From: CBDAPI01 sp965248635
Lineage (GTDB): Bacteria > Acidobacteriota > UBA6911 > RPQK01 > CBDAPI01
DNA length: 64,000 nucleotides
Reading direction: 5' to 3'
NCBI GenBank assembly: GCA_965248635.1
Contig: OZ252114.1
Coordinates: forward strand, 2,046,001 to 2,110,000
Positions 1-7,720 of the stretch are shown here, piece after piece. The notes beneath the pieces are model-generated. The model was not told the DNA's origin. It worked only from the letters and a program-made list of their open reading frames with translations, and did no database searches. Positions within the stretch are counted from its first letter, which is position 1. Each line of letters begins with the position of its first letter. A program made the position numbers and the translations under genes.

Positions 1-2093
1 AGGGCATAGTTGACCGACTTTTCGGGGTCGAGCGGCCGCCCGCCCCGCAGTCGCGCCATTGGGAAGATCGACGGAATCGTGCCCCGTTCCACCAGGTCAT
101 TGACCGTCGGGTCGAAAATCGTGGACAAGTTTAACCCATTCTGCTGGCCGGGCGTCGGGGCGCGGAACCCACTGCTCACGCTGGCGCGAAGCGAGAAGGC
201 ATCCACCAAACGGTAGCGCCCCGACAGTTTGCCGTTGAGGGTCGTGCCGAAGTCCTCAAAGTTTTCTACTCGGGCTGCTGTACCAATCGTCCACCGGTCG
301 TCGAGCCCGGACAGTTCGATATCACCGTAGGCCCCGATGCTGCTGCGGTTCCACCTCCCTGCGGCAAGCGGGCTGTAGCCGCTGAAGCCGTTGGAGCCGA
401 CGCTGAAACCTTGCGCGGCGTAGGGGCCGATATCCCACGACTCCCGCTGGCCGAGCCTGGTCTCGTACTGCTCGTCCCGCCACTCGGCTCCGCCCGGGAT
501 GTTGACCCTATCATTGACAGCATAGGAGACATCCAAGTTGAGACTCATCTCCTGCTGCCGGTTACTCCCCAGATTGAAGTCTGTCGGGGTGGCCGGGCCG
601 AGCGAGGCGTTGACCGTGTTGACGATGAACAGGTCGGTCTCGTGTGCACCGACACTGATGCTCGTATCCCAAACGATACCGTTGGAGGTGAACCTGCGCA
701 AGCCGCCGACCACCGAGGAATCGGTTGCGTCCCCACCGAAGTTCGGGGTGAACCCGCCGGGAAACCGTTCCTGGAAGGAAAAGCAGTTCGGATCGGCACG
801 GACCTGGTCAAGCGCCGACCGATCCGGCACGTGGTTGGTGATGGTCACCGTGGGACAGTTGGCGAAGCCTTCCCCCCGCGCGGCCAGCACGTCGCTGATG
901 AGCAGGGTTCGACCGCGGTCCGCGCTGAAGACGCCCCCTTGGGTGTTGGGATTCCGGAAAAAGAAGCCGCCGGTCACCTTCTTACTGGCGTAGTTCGTAT
1001 GTCCGTACAACTGTAGGCCGTTGCTGAACAGGTAGCCGAAATTGCCGAAGAGCTTGAGGTCATCGTCGATCCTGGGAGAGCCCCAGATTTGGGCTGGCTC
1101 TCGGACATCGGTGTTGCCGGCTGCGATCAGTGCCGCCACGTCGCCGCGCTGGATGCTGCGGTCGGTCGGATTGGAGCTTCCGTACTCAAGGCTGAGGTTG
1201 GCGAAGCCGGTCTCGCCGAGTGGCAACCCGACGTTGCCGGCCAAGGTGTACGCTTTGCCGTCCCACCCTTGGCCGAACGCCCCCGTGCTGAACGCAACGC
1301 TGCCGCCGGAACGATTGTCCTTGGGCAGCAAATTGATTACGCCGGCGATGGCGTCCGAGCCGTATTGCGCCGCTGCGCCATCGCGCAGCACCTCCACCTG
1401 CCGCAGGGCAATCGCCGGGATGGACGAAATATCCGGACCCTGTGACCCGAATGCCACCCCGTTGCCCCCGTGCCAATCGATGATCGGAGAACGGTGGCGC
1501 CGCTTGCCGTTGACCAGCAGCAGGGTGTGATCGGGTGCCAAGTTGCGCAGTATCATCGGCCGTATGATCGTCGATGCGTCACTGATGGGTTGGATGTTGA
1601 CATTGAAGGAGGGAACGAGCGTCCGCAACTGCTCTCTCAGATCGGTTACGCCCTGACTGCCCAGCTCTTGGATGTTTATGGCGTCGATCGGCACCGTCGA
1701 TTCGGTCACTGACCGTGGCTGTGCGCGCGTTCCGACCGTGACGGTTGTGGCCACCGCACTCAACTCGAGAGTAAAGCTCAGCAGGACCGGTTCCTTCGCC
1801 CTCAGTTCAACTTTGCGGTAGATTCCCGTTTCAAAGCCGGGCACCTCGATGGTGAGCGTGTAGAGACCGGGTTGCAAACCGGTGAACTCGTAATTTCCGG
1901 TCTGGTTCGTCACAAGCGCCGTGGCCATCCCAGTCGTGTTATTGGTCGCCGTGACGACTGCACCGGGAATGACGGCTCCGGTGCTGTCGGTTACGGTTCC
2001 CTTCACGACAGCGCTCTCCTGGGCCAGCGCACTGACCGACACACTCAACAGCAACACAACGCCCATACCGAGGATCTGATCCAGTCCCCTCAT
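1..2093 (-). CDS. TonB-dependent receptor, 3' end beyond window (partial)
   Basis: An uninterrupted minus-strand frame of about 697 codons runs from an ATG at 2093 off the left edge. Residues 1-24 are a signal peptide (hydrophobic GVVLLLSVSVSALA, likely cut at ALA-QE). A carboxypeptidase-regulatory-like domain follows (about 25-105, TDSTGAVIPGA, TNQTGNYEFTGL), then a plug with RNLAPDHTLLLVNGKRRHRS and YGSDAIAGVINL, then barrel strands. AGAGG sits 5 nt before the ATG. The family are outer-membrane, TonB-energised importers of siderophores, vitamins or glycans; the substrate cannot be read here. It is a close paralogue of the receptor at 11704-14412, and the two align through the plug and barrel as far as the edge (KSVNYA versus TSINYT). 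Only the C-terminus is missing, because of the window boundary. Confidence 0.9.
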   Translation of the reverse strand, partial: MRGLDQILGMGVVLLLSVSVSALAQESAVVKGTVTDSTGAVIPGAVVTATNNTTGMATALVTNQTGNYEFTGLQPGLYTLTIEVPGFETGIYRKVELRAKEPVLLSFTLELSAVATTVTVGTRAQPRSVTESTVPIDAINIQELGSQGVTDLREQLRTLVPSFNVNIQPISDASTIIRPMILRNLAPDHTLLLVNGKRRHRSPIIDWHGGNGVAFGSQGPDISSIPAIALRQVEVLRDGAAAQYGSDAIAGVINLLPKDNRSGGSVAFSTGAFGQGWDGKAYTLAGNVGLPLGETGFANLSLEYGSSNPTDRSIQRGDVAALIAAGNTDVREPAQIWGSPRIDDDLKLFGNFGYLFSNGLQLYGHTNYASKKVTGGFFFRNPNTQGGVFSADRGRTLLISDVLAARGEGFANCPTVTITNHVPDRSALDQVRADPNCFSFQERFPGGFTPNFGGDATDSSVVGGLRRFTSNGIVWDTSISVGAHETDLFIVNTVNASLGPATPTDFNLGSNRQQEMSLNLDVSYAVNDRVNIPGGAEWRDEQYETRLGQRESWDIGPYAAQGFSVGSNGFSGYSPLAAGRWNRSSIGAYGDIELSGLDDRWTIGTAARVENFEDFGTTLNGKLSGRYRLVDAFSLRASVSSGFRAPTPGQQNGLNLSTIFDPTVNDLVERGTIPSIFPMARLRGGRPLDPEKSVNYA

Positions 2094-2322
2094 AATAACC
2101 TCTGGCCCCTCGTCGTTATTATGGCACCGGACTACCGCCGACGGGATACGCGCCTTCCCGCTCCTCAGACGCCGTGAGCGGGCGATTCTGTCTCAAATTG
2201 GTGCACTTGCCAACCTGGAGGAGCAGTTTTATACTCTGGTAGCTGCAGGATAGCTGGTTGACTCATCCGGTTCGTTTGCTCGTCGCAACACCTAAACCCT
2301 TGAAAGCCTGTCTGGGACTAAA

Positions 2323-2352
2323 GGGTTGCATAACCGCTCCTTTGTGCAACCC
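2323..2352. repeat. REP-like stem-loop, copy 1
   Basis: The arms GGGTTGCA (2323-2330) and TGCAACCC (2345-2352) are perfect inverted repeats around the loop TAACCGCTCCTTTG. Nearly the same sequence recurs at 9107-9133, and a shorter version at 11380-11400. All three lie between genes, which suggests a dispersed palindromic element rather than coding sequence. Confidence 0.6.
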
Positions 2353-2461
2353 TTCACCGTCACCGTCTCGATGCCAATGCTGCTCCGATCCCGGAACCCT
2401 GACAATCCAGGGGGTGTAAAGCAGCCAATTGGCGTTGGCACGATTATTTGGAAAGACGGCA

Positions 2462-2629
2462 TCAGGCACCAAAAGCATGTTCGATTGAGCACTCGACAAG
2501 GACACGATCATTGCCCAGGCGAACGTGACCAAGAGCTTCCGGGTCAATCCATCGGTAGGCGACGGCAGTGAAGTAGGTGGCGATCAGGAAACTGATGGCT
2601 GAGAGGAGGAGGGTGGAGATAGGGATCAT
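2462..2629 (-). CDS. possible small membrane peptide (55 aa), doubtful
   Basis: An ATG at 2629 opens a 55-codon frame. It starts with a hydrophobic stretch (about residues 4-24, LLLSAISFLIATYFTAVAY) and continues with a polar tail containing RWIDPEALG. Its amino-acid composition reads more like real protein than the competing frames, and it lies directly upstream of the TonB-receptor promoter region on the same strand. No family is recognised and no clear ribosome-binding site is visible. It could be the 5' remnant of a longer gene. Confidence 0.25.
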   Translation of the reverse strand: MIPISTLLLSAISFLIATYFTAVAYRWIDPEALGHVRLGNDRVLVECSIEHAFGA

Positions 2630-2692
2630 GGCAACCGGATTTTATCCCCTGACCCTAAGAGTGATACGTGGAGTTAAAGGACGCACGGCCGC

Positions 2693-3697
2693 CTACAGAA
2701 TCGGAAGTATGGGCCAGGACTCGCCGATCAGCGGTACCGGATCCACTTCCAGCCAGTTGCCCAGGACCGTCGAGTAGACGCTGCGGAAGTCCACGTTGTG
2801 AAGCAAGTCTCCGATGTTATCCAGATCCTGGGGATCCAGACTGGGTTGCTCACCGTAGAGACCTGGAATGACATTTTCTCCGAACAGGAACATCTGGTTG
2901 GCCGTTCCGTGATCGGTGCCGTCACTGGCATTTTCGCTGACGCGCCGCCCGAACTCACTGAAGCTCATGATCAGCACGTCGTTCTCCAGGCCCATTTCCC
3001 GCACATCATCCCAGAAAGCCTTGGCGGCCGAAGACACGGTTTCCAGCAGATCGGCATGGGTTCCCACACTGGGATCGGTCGGATCGGCCTGCCTGGCATG
3101 GGTGTCAAATCCGGAAATGGTGGCATAAAACACTGTCGTTCCAATGTTGGTGGCAATGATCTGGGCGATTGTTTTCAAGTTACCGCCAAAGGCAGTATCG
3201 GGATACTCAATGGTGCTGTTGTAGTTTTCCTGACCTTCCAGGATCTCAGCCGAACTAAATGTGGCATCCAGGACGGTCTGGGTCACGTACTCCTGGAAGG
3301 GAGGGAACCGAGTGGGGGGTTCCGACAGAATGCTCTGAAAGATGGCATTCTTGTTGGCCTCGTCCTCAGGATAACGGGGATCGGTCTGGAGCTTGTAGGT
3401 ATCGATACTGCTGATGGAGGGGGAGGATCCGGACTCGGAGATCATGGCCTTGGGAACGCGTCCGCCGATGTTGATCCCCTGTAAGGACCCTGAACCCTCA
3501 AAACTATCGAAATATTTGGCCAGCCAGCCGTTTTTGCCGATCTTCTCCGCTTCCGCCGTATGCCAGATGTCCCGGGACCGGAAGTGAGAACGGTTGGGAT
3601 TGGGATAACCCACGCCCTGCACGATCGTCATGTTGCCGCTGTCATAGAGTTCTTTGAAGCCGGTGAGTGAAGGATGAAAGCCCAACTGGTCATCCAG
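2693..3697 (-). pseudogene. DUF1501 protein, N-terminus removed by IS6 element
   Basis: About 335 residues match the C-terminal part of DUF1501 proteins (alkaline-phosphatase-like fold, usually about 400-450 aa, Tat-exported, of uncertain function). The visible landmarks are DDQLGFHPSLTGFKEL, VQGVGYPNPNRSHF, a GFDTHA motif, FSEFGRRVSENASDGTDHG and the terminal GDLLHNVDFRSVYSTVLGNWL. Homology stops at 3697, exactly where the inverted repeat of the neighbouring IS begins. The open frame runs on to 3751, but its first 18 or so residues are IS sequence. The twin-arginine signal and the first 60-80 residues are therefore lost, and nothing resembling them appears on the far side of the IS. It is almost certainly non-functional. 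Confidence 0.8.
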
Positions 3698-4492
3698 GGG
3701 GTTATGGTGCAGACAGCCAACGGGGATTGGCGATAATGAGATATGGCGCATCGTAAAACGGAACGGAAGCCTCTATTTGCCGGACGTTGGTTCGAAGACG
3801 ACATCATTCTTCTCTGCCTTCGCTGGTATTTCCGCTTCAAACTGAGTTACCGGGATCTGGTCGAGATTTTAGGTGAGCGGGGTTTACCGATTTCGCACAC
3901 CACAATCTTGCGGTGGGTCGTTCGCTATGCCGAAACCTGCGAAAGGCGTTGGAGCCGATTCGAACGGCCGGTGGGTGGGAGTTGGCGGGTTGATGAAACG
4001 TTTATCAAGGTGCGGGGCCGGTAGATGTACCTGTATCGAGCCGTGGACGGACAGGGCAACACTGTGGAGTTCTTTCTCAGTCGGGCACGTGGCATCGCCG
4101 CGGCGAAGGCATTCTTTCGCAAGGCGCTGAAGCATCATCGGGAGCCACACAGCATCACTCTGGATGGCCACCGGCCGAGTCATAGCGCCCTGTGGCACAT
4201 GGGAATGAACGGGGAGTTCAACTTCCGGGGGCGGAACCCGGTGAAGATTCGTTGCTGTCAATACCTGAACAACGTTGTGGAGCAGGACCACCGCCGGGTG
4301 AAAGGGCGATTGCGCTCGATGTTGGGATTCAAGACGTTCTACAATGCGCGACGTGTCATTATCGGCATCGAGCTGGCGCAGAAGATTCACAAACGCCAGT
4401 TCGCAATTCCGATCCCATGGCAGCATAGGCCGCATCGCCGGGGCGCACTCCTGGTCTTATCGCTCCGACAATCCTATCTGCACCAGAACCCC
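3698..4492. mobile_element. IS6-family insertion sequence (about 795 bp)
   Basis: The ends are imperfect inverted repeats: GGGGTTATGGTGCAGACAG at the left (3698-3716) and, read on the minus strand, GGGGTTCTGGTGCAGATAG at the right (4492-4474). The length and the single transposase fit the IS6 family. The expected 8-bp target duplication is absent (TCATCCAG on the left, TGCGATAC on the right), and the two flanks are fragments of different genes. The element therefore probably marks an IS-mediated deletion or cointegrate rather than a simple insertion. Confidence 0.75.
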
Positions 4493-4561
4493 TGCGATAC
4501 GTCCCAGCCGCCTAACTCCGCGATCTCTTCCGTCTTGATCGTGTCGCGCGGCCAAGGATAG
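3743..4561 (+). pseudogene. IS6-family DDE transposase with internal amber codon
   Basis: The first segment has a helix-turn-helix region (FKLSYRDLVEILGERGLPISHTTI) and the first catalytic Asp in WRVDETFIKVRG. A TAG at 4022-4024 then replaces the Trp normally found before YLYRAVDGQGNTVEF, and the same frame continues to the catalytic Glu segment (YLNNVVEQDHRRVKGRLR). Two peptides of about 93 and 178 codons would result. The second runs past the right inverted repeat, so the normal stop is also missing. The family length is about 230-240 aa, and the conserved portion adds up to that. A nonsense mutation is the simplest explanation. Confidence 0.8.
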
Positions 4562-4925
4562 ATCTTGTCTTCGATGTGGAGCTGGATCAGTAGGTCCGTT
4601 CGGAACCGTTCGACCCCGGTCGGTGAGAGGGAAGCCCTCTCGTTGTCGGCGATGAGCCGGTCGGGCTCATCCCGAAGCTCGAGCCAGACACCGTATTTTT
4701 CAGGGTCGACTCCAGCGAGCCACTCGGCAATGAGCCGTTCGATGTTGACGATGAAGGCGTCGTCAGGGCGTTAGCGAGGAACTTCAAAGTCAGTTCGTCC
4801 GCTATGCGTTTCCGGCTCGGAAACCTGGTTGCATGATCTGGCTCTGACAAGCAGGTAAGGAACACCGCCTTCGCCCAGATCCTCCAGTCCGGGGCGATCT
4901 GCGCTGTTTGAAAAATAACGGTCAT
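4474..4925 (-). pseudogene. frameshifted fragment of unrecognised protein
   Basis: Two minus-strand frames read like one protein. The first (from an ATG near 4925) contains APDWRIWAKAVFLTCLSEPD and ADELTLKFLANAL. At about 4770 the frame changes to DDAFIVNIERLIAEWLAG, KYGVWLELRDEPDRLIADNE and LLIQLHIEDKIYPWPRDTIK. The second segment ends inside the right inverted repeat of the IS6 element, so the 3' end has been cut away. The charged, helix-rich composition suggests a cytoplasmic protein. I do not recognise the family. Confidence 0.4.
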
Positions 4926-4946
4926 CATGGAGTTACCATATATAGC

Positions 4947-4966
4947 ACGATAAAGTATGTTATCGT
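4947..4966. promoter_or_regulatory. palindrome upstream of integrase: possible recombinase core or operator
   Basis: ACGATAA and TTATCGT form perfect 7-bp arms around a 6-bp spacer (AGTATG), 7 nt before the recombinase start. Two short inversely oriented arms with a 6-8 bp spacer are the usual geometry of a tyrosine-recombinase crossover site. An operator for the recombinase gene would look the same. No second copy was seen by eye in the window. Confidence 0.4.
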
Positions 4967-4973
4967 ACCTTAT

Positions 4974-5934
4974 ATGAACGAGCTGGTTCCACGCTCCGCC
5001 GCCCTGTCGGAGACTTTCCCCGCCCTCCTGCAGCGAGCCGGGAAGAATGCCATCTTCGCCGCCGACGAGTTCTTCTCGGCCAGGATCTCCAACCCCCCCA
5101 CCCGACGCGCCTATGCCCGGCCCGTGGGGCGCTTTCTCGCCTGGTGCGAGGAGCAGGGAATCGAGCTTACGGCAAGTGACGCCCGGCCTCGCCGGCCGCT
5201 TCATTGAGGAGCTGCCCGGATCGGACCCCACGAGGAATCTGGCCCTGGCCGCCCTGCGGCATTTTTTCGACGCCCTGGTCATGCGCCACGCTGTGGCGCT
5301 GAACCCGTTTGCCTCTGTGCGGGGCAAGAAGCACGTCGTCGTGGACGGCAAGACGCCCGAGCTGACCCCCGGGCAGGCGCGGGCGGTGCTCGGCTCCCTG
5401 GACCTCTCCCGCGTCGTAGGATTGCGAGATCGCGCCGTACTGGGGGTGCTGACCTACACCGGGGCCCGGGTGGGAGCCCTGGCGCGGCTGCGGTGCGGGG
5501 ATCTCGAGCAACAGGAATCGCAGCGGGTCTTGCGGTTTGCCGAAAAGGGAGGCAAGCAGCGGGAGATTCCGGTGCGGCACGATTTGGACGGGTGGATCGC
5601 CGCCTACCTGGAAGCAGGCCGCATCGAGCTGGCTCGAAAGGCCGCGCCGTTGTTTCGGGCAGCCGACCGGTGGGGATTAGGGTTGGTGGATCGGGCCATG
5701 ACGGCGCACGGGGTGCGGCGGATGCTCAAGCGGCGGCTCAAGGCGGCGGGGTTGCCGGAGATCATCACCCCGCATAGTTTCCGCGTCATGGTGGTGACGG
5801 ACCTGCTGGGCCAGAATGTGCCCATGGAGGACGTGCAGTACCTGGCTGGGCACTCCAATCCCCAGACCACCCAGATCTACGACCGCAGGCGCAGACGCGT
5901 CACTCGCAACATCGTGGAGCGGATCTCGGTGTAA
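4974..5934 (+). pseudogene. tyrosine recombinase/integrase split by a 1-nt insertion
   Basis: The N-terminal SAM-like DNA-binding domain (ATG 4974; RISNPPTRRAYARPVGRFLAWC) is read in one frame, and everything from QVTPGLAGRFIEELPGSD in the next. Removing the single A at about 5169 restores one 319-residue protein. The catalytic domain keeps all expected residues: Arg in TYTGARVGALARL, Lys near FAEKGGKQRE, the HSFR box (PHSFRVMVV), His in LAGHSNPQTT and the nucleophile Tyr in QIYDRR. It would catalyse site-specific integration or excision. Its position at the edge of the ParDE/ParA remnant suggests it once mobilised that segment. A sequencing error is the main alternative to true inactivation. 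Confidence 0.85.
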
Positions 5935-6037
5935 AGAAAGACTCTTCCGTGTGGCGGTTAGGGGAGGTCGGGGACCAATCTCTCTCTAGTGGGATGTCAG
6001 CCTCTTCTTGTCCGTAGTTTTTTTGTTCTTGGTCAGT

Positions 6038-6154
6038 TTATTCACAGAGTCGTCGCTCTTGCTACTTGTAGTCTTCTACTTGTTCTTTAACTACTTGAGT
6101 GTCGGGGTGTTTCAGCGTGGATAACTCCCCGAAATCACAGCGATCTGTGGAAAA
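6038..6154. promoter_or_regulatory. cluster of three DnaA-box-like nonamers
   Basis: TTATTCACA at 6038-6046 matches the consensus TTATNCACA exactly. On the minus strand, TTATCCACG (6116-6124) and TTTTCCACA (6146-6154) each differ by one base. With the AT-rich tract about 200 bp downstream and ParA nearby, this could be the vestige of a plasmid or ICE origin. No replication-initiator gene is present in the window. Confidence 0.35.
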
Positions 6155-6367
6155 CCCCCGGGCGGAGCCGGGTGCTTCGCCGCGCTTCTTTTTTCTTTCC
6201 CCGACCTGGACGAATCCCCCAGGTCGCTTCCCGGTGAGCTTCCCGCTGTACCTGATTTGTCCTCCAACTCTCGCGGTGTACGGGTTGCCATTGCCCGCTT
6301 GCCTTCTGCCGATGACGGCTACACTGTCCCTTCTCCGGCAAGGCCCTTGTTGCGATGGAGTATATAT

Positions 6368-6382
6368 TAGGATATTATCCTA
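6368..6382. promoter_or_regulatory. antitoxin operator palindrome
   Basis: TAGGATA-T-TATCCTA is a 7-bp perfect palindrome in an AT-rich stretch, 28 nt before the ParD start. Ribbon-helix-helix antitoxins normally repress their own operon through such a site, so autoregulation is the likely role. Confidence 0.5.
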
Positions 6383-6410
6383 TTATATTCTTATTTATTT
6401 GAGGGCAAAG

Positions 6411-6665
6411 ATGGCACTGGTCAAGAAGAGCATCACCGTGACGGATCGGCAAGAGCAGTGGATCAGGGCGCAAATTGCGAGTGGTGAATATGGCAACGAC
6501 AGCGAATACTTCCGCGACTTGCTCCGCCGCGACCAGGAACAGAACGGGCAAATCCGTGCCTTGAAGGAAGCGATTCAGGAAGGTCTGAAAAGCGGCGTTA
6601 GCGACAAGACCGTGAAAGAGATTTGGGCCGAGGCGGAGCGGCGCTATACAGCCAGGTATGGCTGA
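6411..6665 (+). CDS. parD: ParD-like type II antitoxin
   Basis: This is an 84-residue protein starting at the ATG preceded by GAGGG. The N-terminal ribbon-helix-helix (KKSITVTDRQEQWIRAQIAS) is followed by the ParD hallmark GNDSEYFRDLLRRDQE and a charged, flexible C-terminus that would embrace the ParE toxin. The length is typical (80-90 aa). The palindrome at 6368-6382 is its probable operator. The downstream toxin frame starts 7 nt before the antitoxin ends, the usual coupled arrangement. Because that toxin is truncated, this antitoxin is now orphaned. Confidence 0.85.
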   Translation: MALVKKSITVTDRQEQWIRAQIASGEYGNDSEYFRDLLRRDQEQNGQIRALKEAIQEGLKSGVSDKTVKEIWAEAERRYTARYG

Positions 6666-7053
6666 CCATCGCCTATCGGCCCGTGCCGAAGCCGACCTTG
6701 CCGGAATCGCCGACTACACCATCAAGACCTTCGGCATCGAGCAGGCACGTCGGTATGGACGCCTCACGTCACCTTTAAGCTGGGCGGATCGACGATCTAT
6801 CGGCGCGATCACTCTGCCGGGCCGATTTTCTCGCCGACTTCCGGTCACACTATACAGAACATCGGGAAAGTCCCCCTCCTTCACAACGTGCCGGGTAGGG
6901 CTCTTTTTGACTGCCTCAGATGGCGGTATGAGACATAGTTTTGTGAGACGGCAAAACGGGGCGGTTTCGGTCGGAGTTCGGCCCCGAAACCGCCGCCCTG
7001 GAAAGCGTCTCATCAAACCCTCTTTTTATGAGACGCCCAGGAGACGATACTAG
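6658..7053 (+). pseudogene. ParE toxin, truncated after about 33 residues
   Basis: The first 33 residues are canonical ParE (LSARAEADLAGIADYTIKTF followed by GIEQARRY). At about 6757 similarity stops abruptly. The remaining frame (RLTSPLSWADRRSIGAI and onwards) has none of the ParE core, such as the conserved NPRLGR segment. No alternative frame resumes the toxin, although another + frame of about 60 codons (TFKLGGSTIYRRDHSAG) looks partly protein-like and may belong to whatever recombined there. The overlap with ParD is intact. The toxin is predicted to be inactive. Confidence 0.75.
6929..7046. repeat. clustered TGAGAC motifs and two strong hairpins
   Basis: TGAGAC occurs at 6929 and 6944 (direct, 15 bp apart), inverted at 7007 and direct again at 7029. 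GCGGTTTCGG (6961-6970) pairs with CCGAAACCGC (6984-6993). GCGTCTCAT (7005-7013) pairs with ATGAGACGC (7028-7036). Spaced sites plus hairpins next to parA could be a centromere-like or resolvase site, or a terminator pair. Confidence 0.45.
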
Positions 7054-7092
7054 CAGCACGCAGCCGTAACAGCCCGCCTAGCTCGCGTCAGG

Positions 7093-7139
7093 TTGTATAA
7101 GTGTACACGAATAGTGTATATTTGTATAAGTGTACACGA
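7093..7139. promoter_or_regulatory. two 18-bp direct repeats overlapping the parA start
   Basis: TTGTATAAGTGTACACGA occurs at 7093-7110 and 7122-7139, starts 29 bp apart, and each contains the palindrome GTGTACAC. The second copy contains the GTG start codon of parA. ParA proteins commonly repress their own promoters, so these are probable partition-operator or autoregulatory sites. Confidence 0.55.
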
Positions 7140-7639
7140 TTACACTTGTAGCGCAGAAGGGCGGGACAGGCAAGACCACACTAGCCATCAACCTAGCTGT
7201 AGCAGCGGAGGCGGTCGGCCACCGTGCGGTCCTCATTGATCTCGACCCGCAGGCAAGTGCCGCCGGATGGGGCGACCACCGAACACTCGCCCGCCCCGTG
7301 GTTGCCCCAGTCCCAGCCACGCGCTTGGACGACGCGCTTGGCACGGCCTGCGCGCACAGGGCGGATCTCGCAATCATCGACACGGCACCGCACTCGGAAA
7401 GTTCGGCCCTGGAGGCCGCACGGGCAGCCGACCTGGTGCTAATTCCGCTCCGCCCAGGCATCCTCGACCTGCGGGCGCTGCGCACCACGGCTGATATCTG
7501 CTTGCTGGCACGCCGACCCGCTGCGGTCGTGTTGAACCAAGTGCCGCCGCGCGGACCCCTGCCCGGCCAAGCTGCTGCCGTGATCGCAGAGAGCAGCGAC
7601 AATCTGTTTGCTCAACACGAATCAAAAACCCACACCTAA
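7130..7639 (+). CDS. parA: ParA-family partition ATPase, C-terminally truncated
   Basis: This 169-residue protein starts at GTG 7130; an in-frame TAA at 7127-7129 excludes a longer start. It has the deviant Walker A KGGTGKTTLAINLA (residues 10-23), LIDLDPQASAAGW (Walker A' region), and Walker B-like LAIIDTAPH. Plasmid ParA of this short class moves DNA along the nucleoid with a small ParB partner. Here the typical C-terminal 40-50 residues are missing: the family sequence ends near AAAVIAE and the tail SSDNLFAQHESKTHT is unrelated. No ParB-like gene follows. It is probably a remnant of the element that also carried the recombinase and ParDE. Confidence 0.75.
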   Translation: MYTITLVAQKGGTGKTTLAINLAVAAEAVGHRAVLIDLDPQASAAGWGDHRTLARPVVAPVPATRLDDALGTACAHRADLAIIDTAPHSESSALEAARAADLVLIPLRPGILDLRALRTTADICLLARRPAAVVLNQVPPRGPLPGQAAAVIAESSDNLFAQHESKTHT

Positions 7640-7720
7640 ACCCTTTGCCTGCGTGCCGGGTTTCCTATCTTCGCGGTGGGGTTATCGCACAGCACGTCAC
7701 CTCGGGCAAAAAGGCCGACC

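Larger units (their letters stand above)
2094..2692. other. intergenic region with repeat and doubtful small ORFs
   Basis: There is no well-supported gene here. The stretch holds a stem-loop repeat (2323-2352) and, on the minus strand, two overlapping short frames. One (2263-2547, TTG start) has a hydrophobic N-terminus ending in SSAQ. The other is the 2462-2629 frame listed separately. Neither resembles a family I recognise. The region carries the 5' flank of the receptor that starts at 2093. Confidence 0.5.
5935..6410. other. intergenic region, possible replication-origin remnant
   Basis: This 476-bp non-coding stretch lies between the recombinase and the antitoxin. It contains three DnaA-box-like nonamers (6038-6154), a pyrimidine-rich tract, and an AT-rich segment (6360-6400) with the antitoxin operator. 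A + frame starting at 6099 runs into the antitoxin, but it has no ribosome-binding site and is probably not translated. Confidence 0.4.

Noticed and set aside
411..1530. Plus-strand open frames of 118-201 codons at the left end
   Set aside because: They are antisense shadows of the TonB receptor, whose minus-strand frame is uninterrupted and has full family motifs.
3743..4561. TAG read as an amino acid (amber recoding)
   Set aside because: TAG ends ybaB and other intact genes here, so it works as a stop. The IS6 transposase case is a simple nonsense mutation.
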